Assembly (NCBI RefSeq): GCF_001908725.1
Contig: NZ_CP018725.1
Location: 2,046,001-2,110,000, forward strand
Origin: Xanthomonas vesicatoria ATCC 35937
GTDB taxonomy: Bacteria; Pseudomonadota; Gammaproteobacteria; Xanthomonadales; Xanthomonadaceae
DNA: 64,000 nt
Direction of reading: 5' to 3'
Numbering within the stretch: the stretch's first letter is position 1; every line of letters begins with the position of its first letter. The translations under genes were made by a program, and so were the position numbers. This document shows positions 1 to 9,624 of the stretch, one piece after another. A model generated the notes under the pieces. The model had not been told where the DNA came from. It saw only the letters and a program-made list of their open reading frames with translations, and did not search any database.

Positions 1-351
1 GACGGCTGGAACCAGCGTCGCCGGGATATCGCCAACCGCTACGCTCGGGGCCTGTCCAACCCGAAGATCGAAGTGGGCGGCATGGTGGGCGCCGAAAATG
101 TGGCGCATCTATACGTCGTGCGTTCCGATGACCGCGAGCAGCTGCGTGCACACCTTCAGGCCGCCGGCGTGCAGACAGAAGTCCATTATCCATTGTGCGA
201 CCACCGTCAGCCCTGCCATGAGGGTGCATTTGATTCCGTGGTATTACCGAACACGGAAGCCGATGCGGCGCGCGTGACGACGCTGCCATGCTTCCCGGAG
301 CTGACAGATGAAGAAGTCGATCGGGTTGTCGAAGCATGCAACCGGTTCTGA
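1..351 (+). CDS. wxcK: DegT/DnrJ/EryC1-family sugar aminotransferase, C-terminal part (WxcK-like)
   Basis: The reading frame is open from the first base and ends at 351, so this is the C-terminal ~116 residues of a protein that begins outside the window. The fragment resembles the C-terminal domain of PLP-dependent nucleotide-sugar aminotransferases: a YARGL segment, an HLYVV strand, a V-HYP motif and a final CFPELTDEEV region. The PLP lysine would lie upstream and cannot be seen. It is followed with a 16-base overlap by a glycosyltransferase and then by wxcM. By analogy with FdtB it would aminate the 3-keto sugar made by the WxcM isomerase domain. The family call is firm; the substrate and the symbol rest on context. 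Confidence 0.8.
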   Translation, partial: DGWNQRRRDIANRYARGLSNPKIEVGGMVGAENVAHLYVVRSDDREQLRAHLQAAGVQTEVHYPLCDHRQPCHEGAFDSVVLPNTEADAARVTTLPCFPELTDEEVDRVVEACNRF

Positions 352-1301
352 GCGAGGTGCAGTCGCCTTCCCTTAGCCTGGTTGTTCCGATCTACGGCAA
401 TGAGGGCTCGATTGACGAGCTCCTGCAAGCTGTCGATTCGATCGCTCGTAGCGTCGAGGGGAAGTTTGAAGCCATTTTCGTGGTGGACGGCAGTCCCGAT
501 CGCAGCTACGCCTTGCTGCGCGACAAGTTGCCTGGCTGCGCCTTTAGTGCGCAGCTGGCGACCTTGACCCGAAATTTCGGCGCGTTCCCGGCGATCCGCA
601 CCGGCTTGCAGCTCAGCCGCGGCGATTTGACCGCGGTGATGGCCGCTGATCTGCAAGAACCGCCTCAGTTGGTCATCGATTTCTGGCAGCGCTACGCCAG
701 CGAGCGGTACGACGTCGCCTTCGGCGTACGCGAAGCGCGCAGCGATCCGGCCGCCTCGAAGCTGGCGTCAACCTTGTTCTGGGCGACCTATCGGCGCATG
801 GTCATCAAGGACATTCCAAAGGGTGGCGTGGATATCTTCGCTGTCAGCCGCGGCTTCCTGGAACGGCTGTTGCTGTTGAACGAAGCCCATTCCAGCCTGC
901 TTGCGCAACTATTCTGGCTGGGCGGCAAGCGCGAATTTGTCAGTTATCAGCGGCGCGAGCGGAAGCATGGCAAGAGCGCCTGGACCTTGAGCAAGAAACT
1001 GCGGTATCTGTCCGATAGCGTTTTTGCTTTCACCGACCTGCCGGTCCGCATGCTGACGGCGCTGGGCCTGATCGCGCTGGCATTTACCACGTTGCTCGGT
1101 GCCTTGGTGCTAGCCGCGAAGTTTTCTGGACTCGTCGCAGTGCCGGGCTACACCCTGACCATCTTGACCATTCTCTTTTTCGGCGCACTCAATTCGTTGG
1201 GCCTGGGTATCGTGGGTACCTACGCCTGGCATGCGTTCGAAAATACCAAAGCGCGGCCCCTATCGATCATGCAGTCGGTCGAAAACTTCGAAAAGGATTA
1301 A
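336..1301 (+). CDS. wxcL: GT2 family glycosyltransferase, polyprenyl-phosphate type (GtrB/WxcL-like)
   Basis: 321 residues. The N-terminal part is a GT-A fold: LVVPIYGNEGSI near residue 15, VVDGSPD near 50 and a DLQEPP segment near 105. Two hydrophobic helices follow near residues 235-300. This is the layout of the ArnC, DPM1 and GtrB enzymes that move a nucleotide-activated sugar onto undecaprenyl phosphate at the cytoplasmic face. The ATG at 336 overlaps the end of the aminotransferase gene, which suggests translational coupling. Because it lies between the Fuc3N aminotransferase and wxcM, its likely donor is dTDP-Fuc3NAc or a similar sugar. The wxcL symbol comes from gene order in the Xanthomonas cluster, not from a search. 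Confidence 0.82.
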   Translation: MQPVLSEVQSPSLSLVVPIYGNEGSIDELLQAVDSIARSVEGKFEAIFVVDGSPDRSYALLRDKLPGCAFSAQLATLTRNFGAFPAIRTGLQLSRGDLTAVMAADLQEPPQLVIDFWQRYASERYDVAFGVREARSDPAASKLASTLFWATYRRMVIKDIPKGGVDIFAVSRGFLERLLLLNEAHSSLLAQLFWLGGKREFVSYQRRERKHGKSAWTLSKKLRYLSDSVFAFTDLPVRMLTALGLIALAFTTLLGALVLAAKFSGLVAVPGYTLTILTILFFGALNSLGLGIVGTYAWHAFENTKARPLSIMQSVENFEKD

Positions 1302-1304
1302 CCT

Positions 1305-2234
1305 GTGAGTCATTTCGTGCATCCCAATGCCCTTTGCGAAAGCGACACCATCGGCGAGGGTACCCGCGTCTGGGCATTTGCCCACGTGCTGCCAGGCGCT
1401 CGCCTTGGTCGTGACTGCAACATCTGCGACGGCGTCTTCATCGAATCTGATGTTGTCGTCGGGGATCGGGTGACTGTCAAATGCGGAGTGCAGTTGTGGG
1501 ATGGCGTGCGTCTAGGCGACGACGTTTTCATTGGGCCAAATGCCACCTTCACCAACGATCTATTTCCACGCAGCCGGGTGTATCCCGAGAAATTCCTCGG
1601 CACCGTCGTGGAATCAGGCGCTTCGATTGGCGCCAATGCGACAATCCTGGCCGGCACCACCATCGGCAGCGGCGCGATGATCGGAGCAGGTGCAGTGGTC
1701 ACTCGCTCGGTGCCACCCAATGCCATCGTGGTTGGCAATCCTGCGCGCATCGTGGGTTACGTGTCCGACAAAGATGCGAGCAAGACGTCCCCACTGCCCA
1801 CTGCCCAGGGAATCACCGACACAGTCGTTCCCGGCGTCAAGCTTTACCAGATGCCCAGTTTTGCCGACATGCGTGGATCTCTGTCGGTCGGCGACTTCGA
1901 CAGCTTCCTGCCCTTTAATGCGCGGCGGTACTTTCTTGTCTACGGCGTACCCACACAGGAGACCCGTGGCGAGCATGCGCACAAACGCTGCCATCAGTTT
2001 CTGATCTGTGTGTCTGGCTCGGTCAGGGTTCTTGCAGACGACGGCGCACGCCGCATCGACGTCGAGCTCAACTCGCCGAACCAGGGCATCCATCTGCCGC
2101 CGATGATCTGGGGTACACAGTACAAGTACTCCAAAGACGCCGTGCTGCTGGTGTTTGCGTCCGAGCCCTACGACACCGATGAGTACATTCGCGATTACGC
2201 GTCCTTCAAGAGTCTGGCGAATGCGGGCGGATGA
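1305..2234 (+). CDS. wxcM: WxcM: bifunctional hexapeptide acetyltransferase / dTDP-4-keto-6-deoxyhexose 3,4-ketoisomerase
   Basis: 309 residues, two domains. Residues about 1-155 are a left-handed beta-helix acyltransferase with repeated hexapeptides (for example [25 protein letters not shown]). Residues about 170-305 are a FdtA/WxcM-type cupin with [10 protein letters not shown] as the likely active-site His cluster and HLPPMIWGT in the later strands. The family's known roles are 3,4-ketoisomerisation of dTDP-4-keto-6-deoxyglucose and N-acetylation of the 3-amino sugar, so one protein covers the first and last steps around the aminotransferase. The start is GTG at 1305, supported by AAGGA seven bases upstream; it begins three bases after the preceding stop. 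Confidence 0.9.
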   Translation: MSHFVHPNALCESDTIGEGTRVWAFAHVLPGARLGRDCNICDGVFIESDVVVGDRVTVKCGVQLWDGVRLGDDVFIGPNATFTNDLFPRSRVYPEKFLGTVVESGASIGANATILAGTTIGSGAMIGAGAVVTRSVPPNAIVVGNPARIVGYVSDKDASKTSPLPTAQGITDTVVPGVKLYQMPSFADMRGSLSVGDFDSFLPFNARRYFLVYGVPTQETRGEHAHKRCHQFLICVSGSVRVLADDGARRIDVELNSPNQGIHLPPMIWGTQYKYSKDAVLLVFASEPYDTDEYIRDYASFKSLANAGG

Positions 2235-2658
2235 GTCCCCACAGGCCGATGCCCTGCTGAGGCGGCACCGGTCATTAGTCTCAGTAGCCCTGCGTTTCCT
2301 GCTGGGCGGAGCACTCAACACGGGCCTGACCCTGGTGCTGTACTGGGTGCTCCTTCGCTTCATGCATTATCAGTGGGCTTATCTTGCGAGTTTCTGTGCA
2401 GGCATCCTGCTCAGTTACCTGATCAACACCCGTTACGTCTTTCGTGCTGAACACAGCTGGCTAAAGTTTGCGGCGTTTCCGCTCATCTATCTGGTGACCT
2501 ACGCACTTGGGGCCTTGGCACTTAAACTCAGCGTAGGGCACCTGGGCGTGCCGGCGGCGGTCGGTCCGCTGATCTCCATCGTTGTCACGCTGCCCGTATC
2601 GTTCATCCTAAGCAAGTTGTTGTTGCAGGCTCCCAAGCCAGCCCCCTCTCAGGGCTGA
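2221..2658 (+). CDS. wxcN: GtrA-family membrane protein (WxcN-like, probable lipid-linked sugar flippase)
   Basis: 145 residues with four hydrophobic helices typical of Gtr[21 protein letters not shown], an [22 protein letters not shown] segment, then two more helices. The NTRYVF after helix 2 matches the family's N-x-x-(Y/W)-x-F signature. I chose the ATG at 2221, which overlaps the end of wxcM by 14 bases; an upstream in-frame TTG would give an extension inside wxcM that does not look like protein. GtrA proteins are thought to flip polyprenyl-phosphate-linked sugars in O-antigen modification systems. The neighbouring GT2 and GT-C-like genes complete such a set. Confidence 0.82.
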   Translation: MRADESPQADALLRRHRSLVSVALRFLLGGALNTGLTLVLYWVLLRFMHYQWAYLASFCAGILLSYLINTRYVFRAEHSWLKFAAFPLIYLVTYALGALALKLSVGHLGVPAAVGPLISIVVTLPVSFILSKLLLQAPKPAPSQG

Positions 2659-2747
2659 GCCAGACGAAGCCCAGAATGTCACCCCACCTTACCGCCTGCC
2701 TGCAGCCCCCGTTGACGCAGCGCATCCATTCTTGAACTGTGGATCAC

Positions 2748-5000
2748 ATGAGCACCCTACCTCCTCCGACGACGCCGGTCCGCCCCCTCATCAAGACCGA
2801 ATGGCTGCCCCTACTGCTAGGCGCCCTTCTGTCCGTCGTGGCGGGCAGCGTCCTGCTCGTCGGCTGGCGGGCGGGCCTGTTGCCCGTGCTGGACTATCCA
2901 CTCTCGTATAGCGGCGACGCTTTGAGCAGCCTCTGGCTGACGCAGCGAGCAATGGAAGGATGGATCTTCGAAAACGCCCGTAGCGGCTTTCCATTCGGCT
3001 CCTCCTTCCTGGATTACCCCGGGGCAGACTCCGGCAGCTTCCTGTTCCTGAAGCTTGCCGGCATGCTGACCGGCAGCAGTGCCGCAGCACTGAATCTGTT
3101 CTTCCTGCTGGGCTTTGCCGCGAACTTTCTGACGGCATATTGGGTGATGCGCTGGCTGCGCGTGGGTCGTTCGCTGTCCTTTACCACTGCCATGCTCTTT
3201 ACGCTGGCGCCGTTCCATTTCCTGCGCCTGCAGCACATCTTCTACACCTGGTATTTCGGCATCCCGATCTACTTCATGCTTGCGATCCGGATTGCACGCG
3301 CCGACGTATCGCTGGATTTCTGGAGCGCCCGGCCCGCCCGCAAGATCGCGCTTGCTGCGCTGTACCTGGTCCTGAGCTGTTTCGGCGTCTACTACACGGC
3401 ATTCGGCCTGATCCTGATTGGAACGGCCTGCCTCATGGCGTTGTTCCAGAAGAACTGGGCGTCCATCACCCGCCTCGCAGCACCCGTCATTTTCTTCCTC
3501 GCGCTTGGCACGCTGGCAAATGTCGCACCCAACGTGATCAACGAGCGGATCAACGGTCACAATCCGGAAGTCGCTGCCCGCGCGCCGGCAGAGTCCGAGA
3601 TCTACGGCGTGAAGTTGATGCAGTTGATCCTGCCGCGCCCCGACCACAGGCTACCGAAGCTGGCCAATGTGACGGCCAGCTACATGGCCAGCACACCGTT
3701 GATCAACGAGAACACGACCGCCTCGCTGGGCCTGATCGGTTCCTTCGGTCTTGCCATCCTGGCGCTGGTCGCGTTCGCGCGCCTGTCCGAGCGGCGCAAT
3801 GAAGAACGCATTGCCCTGTTGGCGATTCTTTCCGGCGTCCTTCTGGCCTTCATGACCATCGGCGGGCTTGGCTCACTCTTCGCGCACGTCGTATCGCCCT
3901 CCATCCGCGGCTGGAACCGGGCCAGCATCTTCATCACGTTCAGCACCCTCGCTGCGGTAGCCATCGCCGTGCAGATGCTGTCCGACAAGGTGGGGCGTCG
4001 GCACCGCATGACCATCGCCTCGATCGCTGCCGCCGGCATGCTGGTCTTCGGCATCTGGGACCAGACCTCGGCGGTGTGCGGCCCGTGTCAATCCAGCGCG
4101 CGCACTGCGTACGAGCAGGACAAACGTTTCATCCGCAGCATTGAAGCTGCCCTGCCTGTCGGTGCAGCGGTTTACCAGTTGCCCTACATGCCGTTTCCGG
4201 AAGTGCCGCCCAAGAATGCCCTGCACGCATACGACCTAGCGGTGGGATTCGTCCACTCGCAGCACCTGAAGTGGAGCTACGCAGGCATGAAGGGCCGTGA
4301 GGGCGACCTGTTCTACCGGAATCTGGAGACCCAACCCGCCGCCGCACAGCTCAAGGCGATCGGTCGCTTCGGCTTCGACGCTGTCTACATCGACAAGCGC
4401 GGCTACGCCGACCAGGGAGCGCAGGTCATCGCTGAATGGACCCAGGCCATTGGCGCGCCGCCGGCGATGACGCGCGAGGATGGCGCTGTTGTGGTCTTCC
4501 GTCTGCCAGGTGGTGCCAAGCCTGCAAGCGCCGATGCTGCAAAGGACACCGTGGTCACCGAGCCCGCGGCAGATACCAGCATTACGCTCCCCGCGCTCCG
4601 CAGCTTGCTTACGCAAGGCTGGTCGTCCGACGAGGCATGGGGTGTCTGGTCGGAAGGCACAAGCTCATCGCTGCGCTACCGTGTCAACTCAACGACCGTC
4701 GGCAAGACAACGGTGATTCTGCGCGGCAACCCGTTTCTGCCTGGCCCCCAGCAAGCCCTGCGCATCCGTGCCACGGTCAACGGCGTCCAGGCGCTCGACA
4801 CCCGCGTCACTGCAGCACAAGCGGTGCCGCTGGAACTACGGATTCCGGTCACGACCCGCAAGCCTGGTGAAGTGGTGCATCTGGTTCTTAGCTACGAAAC
4901 ACCGGTCTCTCCCGCGCAGGTCGGCATGTCTGCGGACCAGCGGCTGCTTGCCCTCGGGCTGACCAGTCTTGAAATTTGCAAGTCCGATTGCAGCAGATAA
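2748..5000 (+). CDS. wxcO: Large polytopic membrane protein, GT-C-like glycosyltransferase candidate (WxcO-like)
   Basis: About 750 residues. One hydrophobic helix near residues 20-45 is followed by a loop containing YSGDALSSLWLTQ, then about ten further helices to roughly residue 450 and a soluble C-terminal part of about 300 residues. The acidic residues in the first loop fit the GT-C layout, in which the catalytic Asp or Glu lies in the first extracytoplasmic loop. The ATG at 2748 has GGA six bases upstream; a GTG at 2739 is the alternative. It ends the plus-strand block and is the best candidate for the enzyme that moves the lipid-linked sugar onto the O chain in the periplasm. The transferase role is inferred from topology and neighbours. 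Confidence 0.68.
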   Translation: MSTLPPPTTPVRPLIKTEWLPLLLGALLSVVAGSVLLVGWRAGLLPVLDYPLSYSGDALSSLWLTQRAMEGWIFENARSGFPFGSSFLDYPGADSGSFLFLKLAGMLTGSSAAALNLFFLLGFAANFLTAYWVMRWLRVGRSLSFTTAMLFTLAPFHFLRLQHIFYTWYFGIPIYFMLAIRIARADVSLDFWSARPARKIALAALYLVLSCFGVYYTAFGLILIGTACLMALFQKNWASITRLAAPVIFFLALGTLANVAPNVINERINGHNPEVAARAPAESEIYGVKLMQLILPRPDHRLPKLANVTASYMASTPLINENTTASLGLIGSFGLAILALVAFARLSERRNEERIALLAILSGVLLAFMTIGGLGSLFAHVVSPSIRGWNRASIFITFSTLAAVAIAVQMLSDKVGRRHRMTIASIAAAGMLVFGIWDQTSAVCGPCQSSARTAYEQDKRFIRSIEAALPVGAAVYQLPYMPFPEVPPKNALHAYDLAVGFVHSQHLKWSYAGMKGREGDLFYRNLETQPAAAQLKAIGRFGFDAVYIDKRGYADQGAQVIAEWTQAIGAPPAMTREDGAVVVFRLPGGAKPASADAAKDTVVTEPAADTSITLPALRSLLTQGWSSDEAWGVWSEGTSSSLRYRVNSTTVGKTTVILRGNPFLPGPQQALRIRATVNGVQALDTRVTAAQAVPLELRIPVTTRKPGEVVHLVLSYETPVSPAQVGMSADQRLLALGLTSLEICKSDCSR

Positions 5001-5124
5001 GCAGGCCGGGAAGCGCGATCACCAGCGCGTTAATCGCCCCTTTCACCTGGCACGGTTCCTGGCAACTGCGGGTGCGTCAACGTGTTAGATAACGCTGAAC
5101 AAAAACACTACCAGGCATTCGCAG

Positions 5125-5157
5125 CGAGCTTCGGCTGAATTTTCCAGCCGAAGCTCG
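5125..5157. terminator. Bidirectional hairpin terminator between convergent wxcO and rmd
   Basis: A perfect 13-base-pair stem (5125-5137 with 5145-5157, CGAGCTTCGGCTG and its complement) closes a 7-base AT-rich loop. It lies between the 3' ends of convergent wxcO (plus) and rmd (minus), where both transcripts must end. A strong T tract is absent on either side, so efficiency is uncertain. Confidence 0.65.
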
Positions 5158-5184
5158 ATTGCTCTCAATGCCCTTGGATTGCCC

Positions 5185-6123
5185 TCACTGCTCAGCGCTG
5201 GCAGCTTCAAGCATCCAGCGCAGCGTGTCCTCCAGCGCAAGACTCTGCCAATCGCCGATCAGCTCCTGCAATCTGGCATTGCTGCCAAGCAACTTCTTGA
5301 CCTCGTTCTCCCGAACGAATGCGGGGTTCACCTGGACGTCGATGTCGTGGCCGGTGATTTTCGAGCAGATCCTGATGATGTCCCCTAGCGAACTGGCGAC
5401 ACCCGAACACACATTGACGATCTGCCCTTCGGCCGCTGGCGCCTGCAGGAGCTTGCGGTAAGCCAGCACGACCGACCTGACATCGCCGAAATCGCGCCAC
5501 ACTTCGGTGTTGCCCAACTCGATGGAAGAGGCGCGCGATGCGAAATGGGAAACGATCTTGGGAATCAGGAAGTTGGTCGCCTGACCGACCCCGGTATAGT
5601 TGAAGGGGCGGGCAATCACCAGGGGCAGGCGCTCGCGCCACAAGCTGGCGACATATTCCATGGCGAGCTTGCTCACCGCGTAGTCGTTCGCGGGCGCGGG
5701 CGTGACCGACTCGTCGATCACGCCCTCGGTTGCATTACCGTAGACATTGGCACTGCTCGCGATCAACACCCTCTCCGGGCGGTGTTGGCTTGCAGCCAGC
5801 GCCTGCAGCAGGTTACGCGTGCCGAGCAGATTGACGCGGTAAAAATCGTCGGCATCCCCATGACCGACAAAGGCCACTGCTGCCAGATGCACAACGTAGT
5901 CGGCTTGGGCCTGCGCAACGGCGCGGGCGACGTCGGCAGCGTCGCGCAGATCCATCGGCCAGAACTCGTCGGTGCTGCCCGTGCCGGCAGCGTCCGAACG
6001 CGTGCCGACGCCAATGACCGTGCAGCCCTGTTCCTTGAGCTGCTGGGTCATGTAGCGCCCGGTGAACCCGGACGCTCCGCTGATCAGAACCCGCTTGCCC
6101 GTCAGCTCAGAATGAGAAGCCAC
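5185..6123 (-). CDS. rmd: GDP-4-dehydro-6-deoxy-D-mannose reductase (Rmd)
   Basis: 312-residue short-chain dehydrogenase/epimerase-type protein. The nucleotide-binding loop is [10 protein letters not shown] near residue 17, and the catalytic YxxxK appears as [12 protein letters not shown] near residue 148. It reduces GDP-4-keto-6-deoxy-D-mannose to GDP-D-rhamnose, the likely main-chain sugar donor. The GTG at 6123 overlaps the end of gmd by 17 bases and has an AGAGGAA ribosome-binding sequence six bases upstream, inside gmd. Pairing with gmd decides the assignment, since the fold alone would also fit other epimerases. Confidence 0.88.
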   Translation of the reverse strand: MASHSELTGKRVLISGASGFTGRYMTQQLKEQGCTVIGVGTRSDAAGTGSTDEFWPMDLRDAADVARAVAQAQADYVVHLAAVAFVGHGDADDFYRVNLLGTRNLLQALAASQHRPERVLIASSANVYGNATEGVIDESVTPAPANDYAVSKLAMEYVASLWRERLPLVIARPFNYTGVGQATNFLIPKIVSHFASRASSIELGNTEVWRDFGDVRSVVLAYRKLLQAPAAEGQIVNVCSGVASSLGDIIRICSKITGHDIDVQVNPAFVRENEVKKLLGSNARLQELIGDWQSLALEDTLRWMLEAASAEQ

Positions 6124-7141
6124 GCTCGTTCCTCTTCAGATCGGCCTCGACCATCATCTGGCACAGCTGCTCCAGCGTGGTCTCAGGCTTCCAGCCGAGG
6201 ATGCGGGCCGCCTTTTCGGGATCGCCGATCAGCAGCTCCACTTCTGCAGGGCGGTGGAATTTCGGATTGATGCGCATGACCACCTTGCCGGTGGCAGTAT
6301 CCACCGCAGTCTCTTCAGCGTCCTGTCCACGGAACTCGACGTCGATGCCCGCGCCCTTGAACGCCATGCTGACGAAATCGCGCACGGTCTCGGTGCGATT
6401 GGTTGCGAGCACGAAAGTATCCGGCTCCTCGGCCTGCAGCATCCGCCACATACCTTCCACATACTCGCGCGCAAAGCCCCAGTCACGCTTGGCGTCCAGG
6501 TTGCCCAACTCCATGCAGTCCAACAGCCCGAGCTTGATCTTGGCCACCGAGTCGGTGATCTTGCGCGTCACGAATTCGCGTCCACGCAATGGACTTTCGT
6601 GGTTGAACAGGATGCCGCTGCAACCAAAGATGTCGTAACTCTCGCGGTAGTTCACGGTCATCCAGTGCGCGTAGAGCTTGGCGACGCCGTAGGGGCTGCG
6701 GGGATAGAACGGCGTGCTTTCGATCTGCGGGACCGCCTGCACCTTGCCGAACATCTCCGACGTCGAAGCCTGGTAGAAGCGGATATCCCGGTTCACCTGA
6801 CGGATCGCCTCCAGCAGGTGGACCGGACCGATACCGGTGATCTGCGCCGTTGTGGTCGGCTGATCGAAAGACACGCCCACAAAGCTCTGGGCCGCCAGAT
6901 TGTAGACCTCGGTGGCTCCGGTGCTTTCAAGCATACGGATGCTCGACCCTAGATCCGTCAGATCGTATTCGATCAGATTGAGGTTCGAGTGGGCTGCAAT
7001 TCCAAGCTCTTCGATCCGCCAGAAATTGACCGAACTCGTACGGCGATACGTGCCGAATACGCGGTAGCCCTTGTCCAACAGCAGTTCTGCCAGGTAAGCG
7101 CCGTCTTGACCCGAGATTCCAGTAATCAACGCAGTTTTCAT
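6107..7141 (-). CDS. gmd: GDP-mannose 4,6-dehydratase (Gmd)
   Basis: 344 residues, the usual length. It begins with [20 protein letters not shown], the family's NAD(P)-binding signature, and has the catalytic [12 protein letters not shown] near residue 150 and a [13 protein letters not shown] segment. It converts GDP-D-mannose to GDP-4-keto-6-deoxy-D-mannose in the cytoplasm, feeding rmd, with which it overlaps. The ATG at 7141 is chosen because it sits exactly at the conserved N-terminus; the open frame extends upstream only with Arg/Ser-rich non-homologous sequence. Confidence 0.95.
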   Translation of the reverse strand: MKTALITGISGQDGAYLAELLLDKGYRVFGTYRRTSSVNFWRIEELGIAAHSNLNLIEYDLTDLGSSIRMLESTGATEVYNLAAQSFVGVSFDQPTTTAQITGIGPVHLLEAIRQVNRDIRFYQASTSEMFGKVQAVPQIESTPFYPRSPYGVAKLYAHWMTVNYRESYDIFGCSGILFNHESPLRGREFVTRKITDSVAKIKLGLLDCMELGNLDAKRDWGFAREYVEGMWRMLQAEEPDTFVLATNRTETVRDFVSMAFKGAGIDVEFRGQDAEETAVDTATGKVVMRINPKFHRPAEVELLIGDPEKAARILGWKPETTLEQLCQMMVEADLKRNERGFSF

Positions 7142-7220
7142 TAACACATTCTCTTGTTTACGTATTGGTTCCGGCTTTGAGCCGATGCAGGATCGGGCTG
7201 TGCCCGACGCGCGGTGCGGC

Positions 7221-7820
7221 TCAACGCGCTGACAGCGGCTTCCCACCCGCACCGCATAGGGTCTGCTTGCCCTGATCTGCGCAGCTGGTGAACGGGCCGT
7301 AGTCGAGCGGCTCGATCTTGAAATCGCTGAACCAGGCGACGCCTTCCTGTACCAGCCCGAATCGCAGGCTCTTTCCAACCACTGCCTGGGCTGGCACCTC
7401 GGCGATCACCTCGGCGGAGGCACCCGCAGCAATTCCATCAGCGGGAAGCGGAGCGCGTACGAAATCCTTCGCCGATACAGTGCCGGAACTGTCTACCAGA
7501 GAGATTGCGAGGTTGACCGGCAAGGTGCCCTTCGAACTCAGCGTTTCCTTGCCAGCGTTGGTGACCGACACAACGGTGCGTATCACCTCGCCATTATTGG
7601 CAACCACAGGGTCCGAGACGATGGCATAGCGGGCCCCGACCTGCTCCTGCGTCAGGGGGGTCGTCATACCGGGTGCTTCGGAGGCCGGAGCAGCCGGTTG
7701 AGGTGCGGCGGTTACCGGCTGGTCTGCCTCAGGCGATTTGGAGCAACCAGCAAGGGTGATGACAGTCGCCAGGATGGCGACAGTGCCCAAGGAGACGGGG
7801 GTTTTCACAAAAGATTTCAT
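7221..7820 (-). CDS. Lipoprotein of unknown function with a C-terminal beta-rich domain shared with the neighbouring glycosyltransferase
   Basis: 199 residues. The signal peptide ends in the lipobox LAGC, with lipidation predicted at Cys26, followed by an Ala/Pro-rich linker. The rest looks beta-rich and ends with [12 protein letters not shown]. The adjacent GT4 enzyme (7852-9624) ends in a domain with LVQESVCWFKSRG at the equivalent place, so the two appear to share a small beta-sandwich fold. The gene lies inside the O-antigen cluster between gmd and that enzyme. No function is assigned; a link to the polysaccharide is inferred from position and the shared domain. Confidence 0.75.
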   Translation of the reverse strand: MKSFVKTPVSLGTVAILATVITLAGCSKSPEADQPVTAAPQPAAPASEAPGMTTPLTQEQVGARYAIVSDPVVANNGEVIRTVVSVTNAGKETLSSKGTLPVNLAISLVDSSGTVSAKDFVRAPLPADGIAAGASAEVIAEVPAQAVVGKSLRFGLVQEGVAWFSDFKIEPLDYGPFTSCADQGKQTLCGAGGKPLSAR

Positions 7821-7851
7821 GCGTTAGGACCTGGGTTGGATGAATGTGCCC

Positions 7852-9624
7852 TCATGATTGAGTGGCTTCTACACGTACGAGCAGCCGGGCTGGTACAAAC
7901 CCCCGACTTTTGAACCAGCAAACAGATTCCTGGACGAGATCGATTTCCAATTCATACTCACCAACTGCATCTGGCACGCGAAGCGAGATGACCTGTTCGC
8001 GACACGAAGCTGGCTCGATTGGCTCGTCGATCCATTGGCGCGGCTGCTCCACTTGCTGCAGCGGTGCAGCAACGGAGCGCCAGTAATATCCGATGTAAAT
8101 GCCGAACGGCATCACCGAGTGCCCGGGCGGACTGAGCCACGGGAACCCGCTGGTATTGTTCAGCATCAGCCGTACGGTTACCTCGCTGGAGGGCTCGGCC
8201 ACACCAAGATCGGTTTCGATCAGTGCCGCCCCTCCCTGACATGCTTCGACCGGCAAGGCCTCAGTATAAGGGTACGGCTCGACCGTGGCGAAGACCATTT
8301 GTCCGTGCGCGTCGACCTGGCGCTCGGATAAGGCCTTGAGTGCAGAATCGACCCACCGGTCACCACGCAGCGTACTGCGGACATCGATTCTCTGAACTTC
8401 GCCCGACAGCGGAGAATCAAGGTCGATCTTGAGATCGACCAAGGCCTCGGCGACGCGATCCCTGAAATCGGAAAAGACACGGTTGGATTTCAACAGCTTC
8501 ACATAGCGGTCGGTAGCACCGTATGGGTCAAGCTCCGGGCGACTCGCCTGATCTCCACATTCTTCTGCCCAACGCGAGTACGCTGCCGAATCCAGTGCAA
8601 AGTACCGCAACAGACGGCCAAGAACCTCTGGACAGTCGGAAGTGGGGGGCACTTTCCTGACGCAGGACGGCAGTTCTGCGTACCAGCCCTGATCCGATAC
8701 CACGACAGGCAGGCCCGCCTGCAACGCCTTTGACACCACCGCGGATGCTTCGCCCATGGTTGGCTGGCGAAGCGCGATCATCAGGTCGGCGCGCTCGAAC
8801 ACACTGCGAAATTGCTCGTCGTCGATGCGACCATGATTGACCAGCCGCACGTTCTGCAAACCCGAAAGCCGTTCCAGCTGTAGCTGCACGGCAGGTTCGA
8901 CCACACCGGCTATCTCAAGACAAAGCGGGTGAGTCAACTCGGGCTCGACCTGCAGCAACGCCTCAACGATCCAGTCGAACCTGCGATTCACCTGCCCACC
9001 GCCCATCACCGCAATGGTGCTGAGACGATCACGCACCCGATGCCGCGCGGCGACAGGATAGAGCTGGGGGATGACCGTAACAGGCAGCCACGGAAACTCC
9101 TTGGCAACCCTGTCGGCCGCGTATCGGGAATGCACGACCACCTCGAGTGCGAATTTCGTCGCCACTTGATGAAGCGGGTAATGCACGATGTCGTCACGGC
9201 CCCAGATCGGAGAGCCATAACGCAGTGCAAGCGTTGCATTCTTCACTTCAGCAGCCGAATGCCATTGTTCCAGCACCCGCGTGTACCCGTCGCCGAGCTG
9301 CGCCTCGTCACTCAGGACACCCGCCACCATGTGGTGCAGCACCAGATCATGCAGGTGAACAACGCCGGGAACACATGCCATCAGCGGAAGCATCCACCCA
9401 TGAAAGGCGGGGTGATTTCCCATCTGGTAGACAACGGCATCCGCTTCAAGCAGCCCGTCGACAACCTTCTGGGTTCCCATGAGTTCCACGTCACCGCGGA
9501 CCACCGTATCGACCTGCACGCCGCGCGCGCGCAGCAGTTCCACCAGCCCGGCCGAATACTCGGCAATGCCGGAATGCTCGGGGGGTAGTGGCCCGACCAT
9601 GGCAATGCGGAAACGCGTGTTCAA
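7852..9624 (-). CDS. GT4 family glycosyltransferase with extra C-terminal beta-rich domain
   Basis: About 590 residues. It starts with RIAMVGPLPPEHSGIAEYSAG, the N-terminal loop of GT-B (GT4) transferases, and continues to a second Rossmann-like domain with SKALQAGLPVVVSDQGW near residue 320. Residues about 470-590 form an additional beta-rich domain ending in LVQESVCWF. I chose a TTG start at 9624: its bases overlap the preceding gene's stop (TTGA), and GGAGGAA lies six bases upstream. An ATG at 9663 would overlap that gene by 43 bases. It is probably an O-antigen rhamnosyltransferase, but donor and linkage cannot be told from sequence. Confidence 0.8.
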   Translation of the reverse strand: MNTRFRIAMVGPLPPEHSGIAEYSAGLVELLRARGVQVDTVVRGDVELMGTQKVVDGLLEADAVVYQMGNHPAFHGWMLPLMACVPGVVHLHDLVLHHMVAGVLSDEAQLGDGYTRVLEQWHSAAEVKNATLALRYGSPIWGRDDIVHYPLHQVATKFALEVVVHSRYAADRVAKEFPWLPVTVIPQLYPVAARHRVRDRLSTIAVMGGGQVNRRFDWIVEALLQVEPELTHPLCLEIAGVVEPAVQLQLERLSGLQNVRLVNHGRIDDEQFRSVFERADLMIALRQPTMGEASAVVSKALQAGLPVVVSDQGWYAELPSCVRKVPPTSDCPEVLGRLLRYFALDSAAYSRWAEECGDQASRPELDPYGATDRYVKLLKSNRVFSDFRDRVAEALVDLKIDLDSPLSGEVQRIDVRSTLRGDRWVDSALKALSERQVDAHGQMVFATVEPYPYTEALPVEACQGGAALIETDLGVAEPSSEVTVRLMLNNTSGFPWLSPPGHSVMPFGIYIGYYWRSVAAPLQQVEQPRQWIDEPIEPASCREQVISLRVPDAVGEYELEIDLVQESVCWFKSRGFVPARLLVRVEATQS

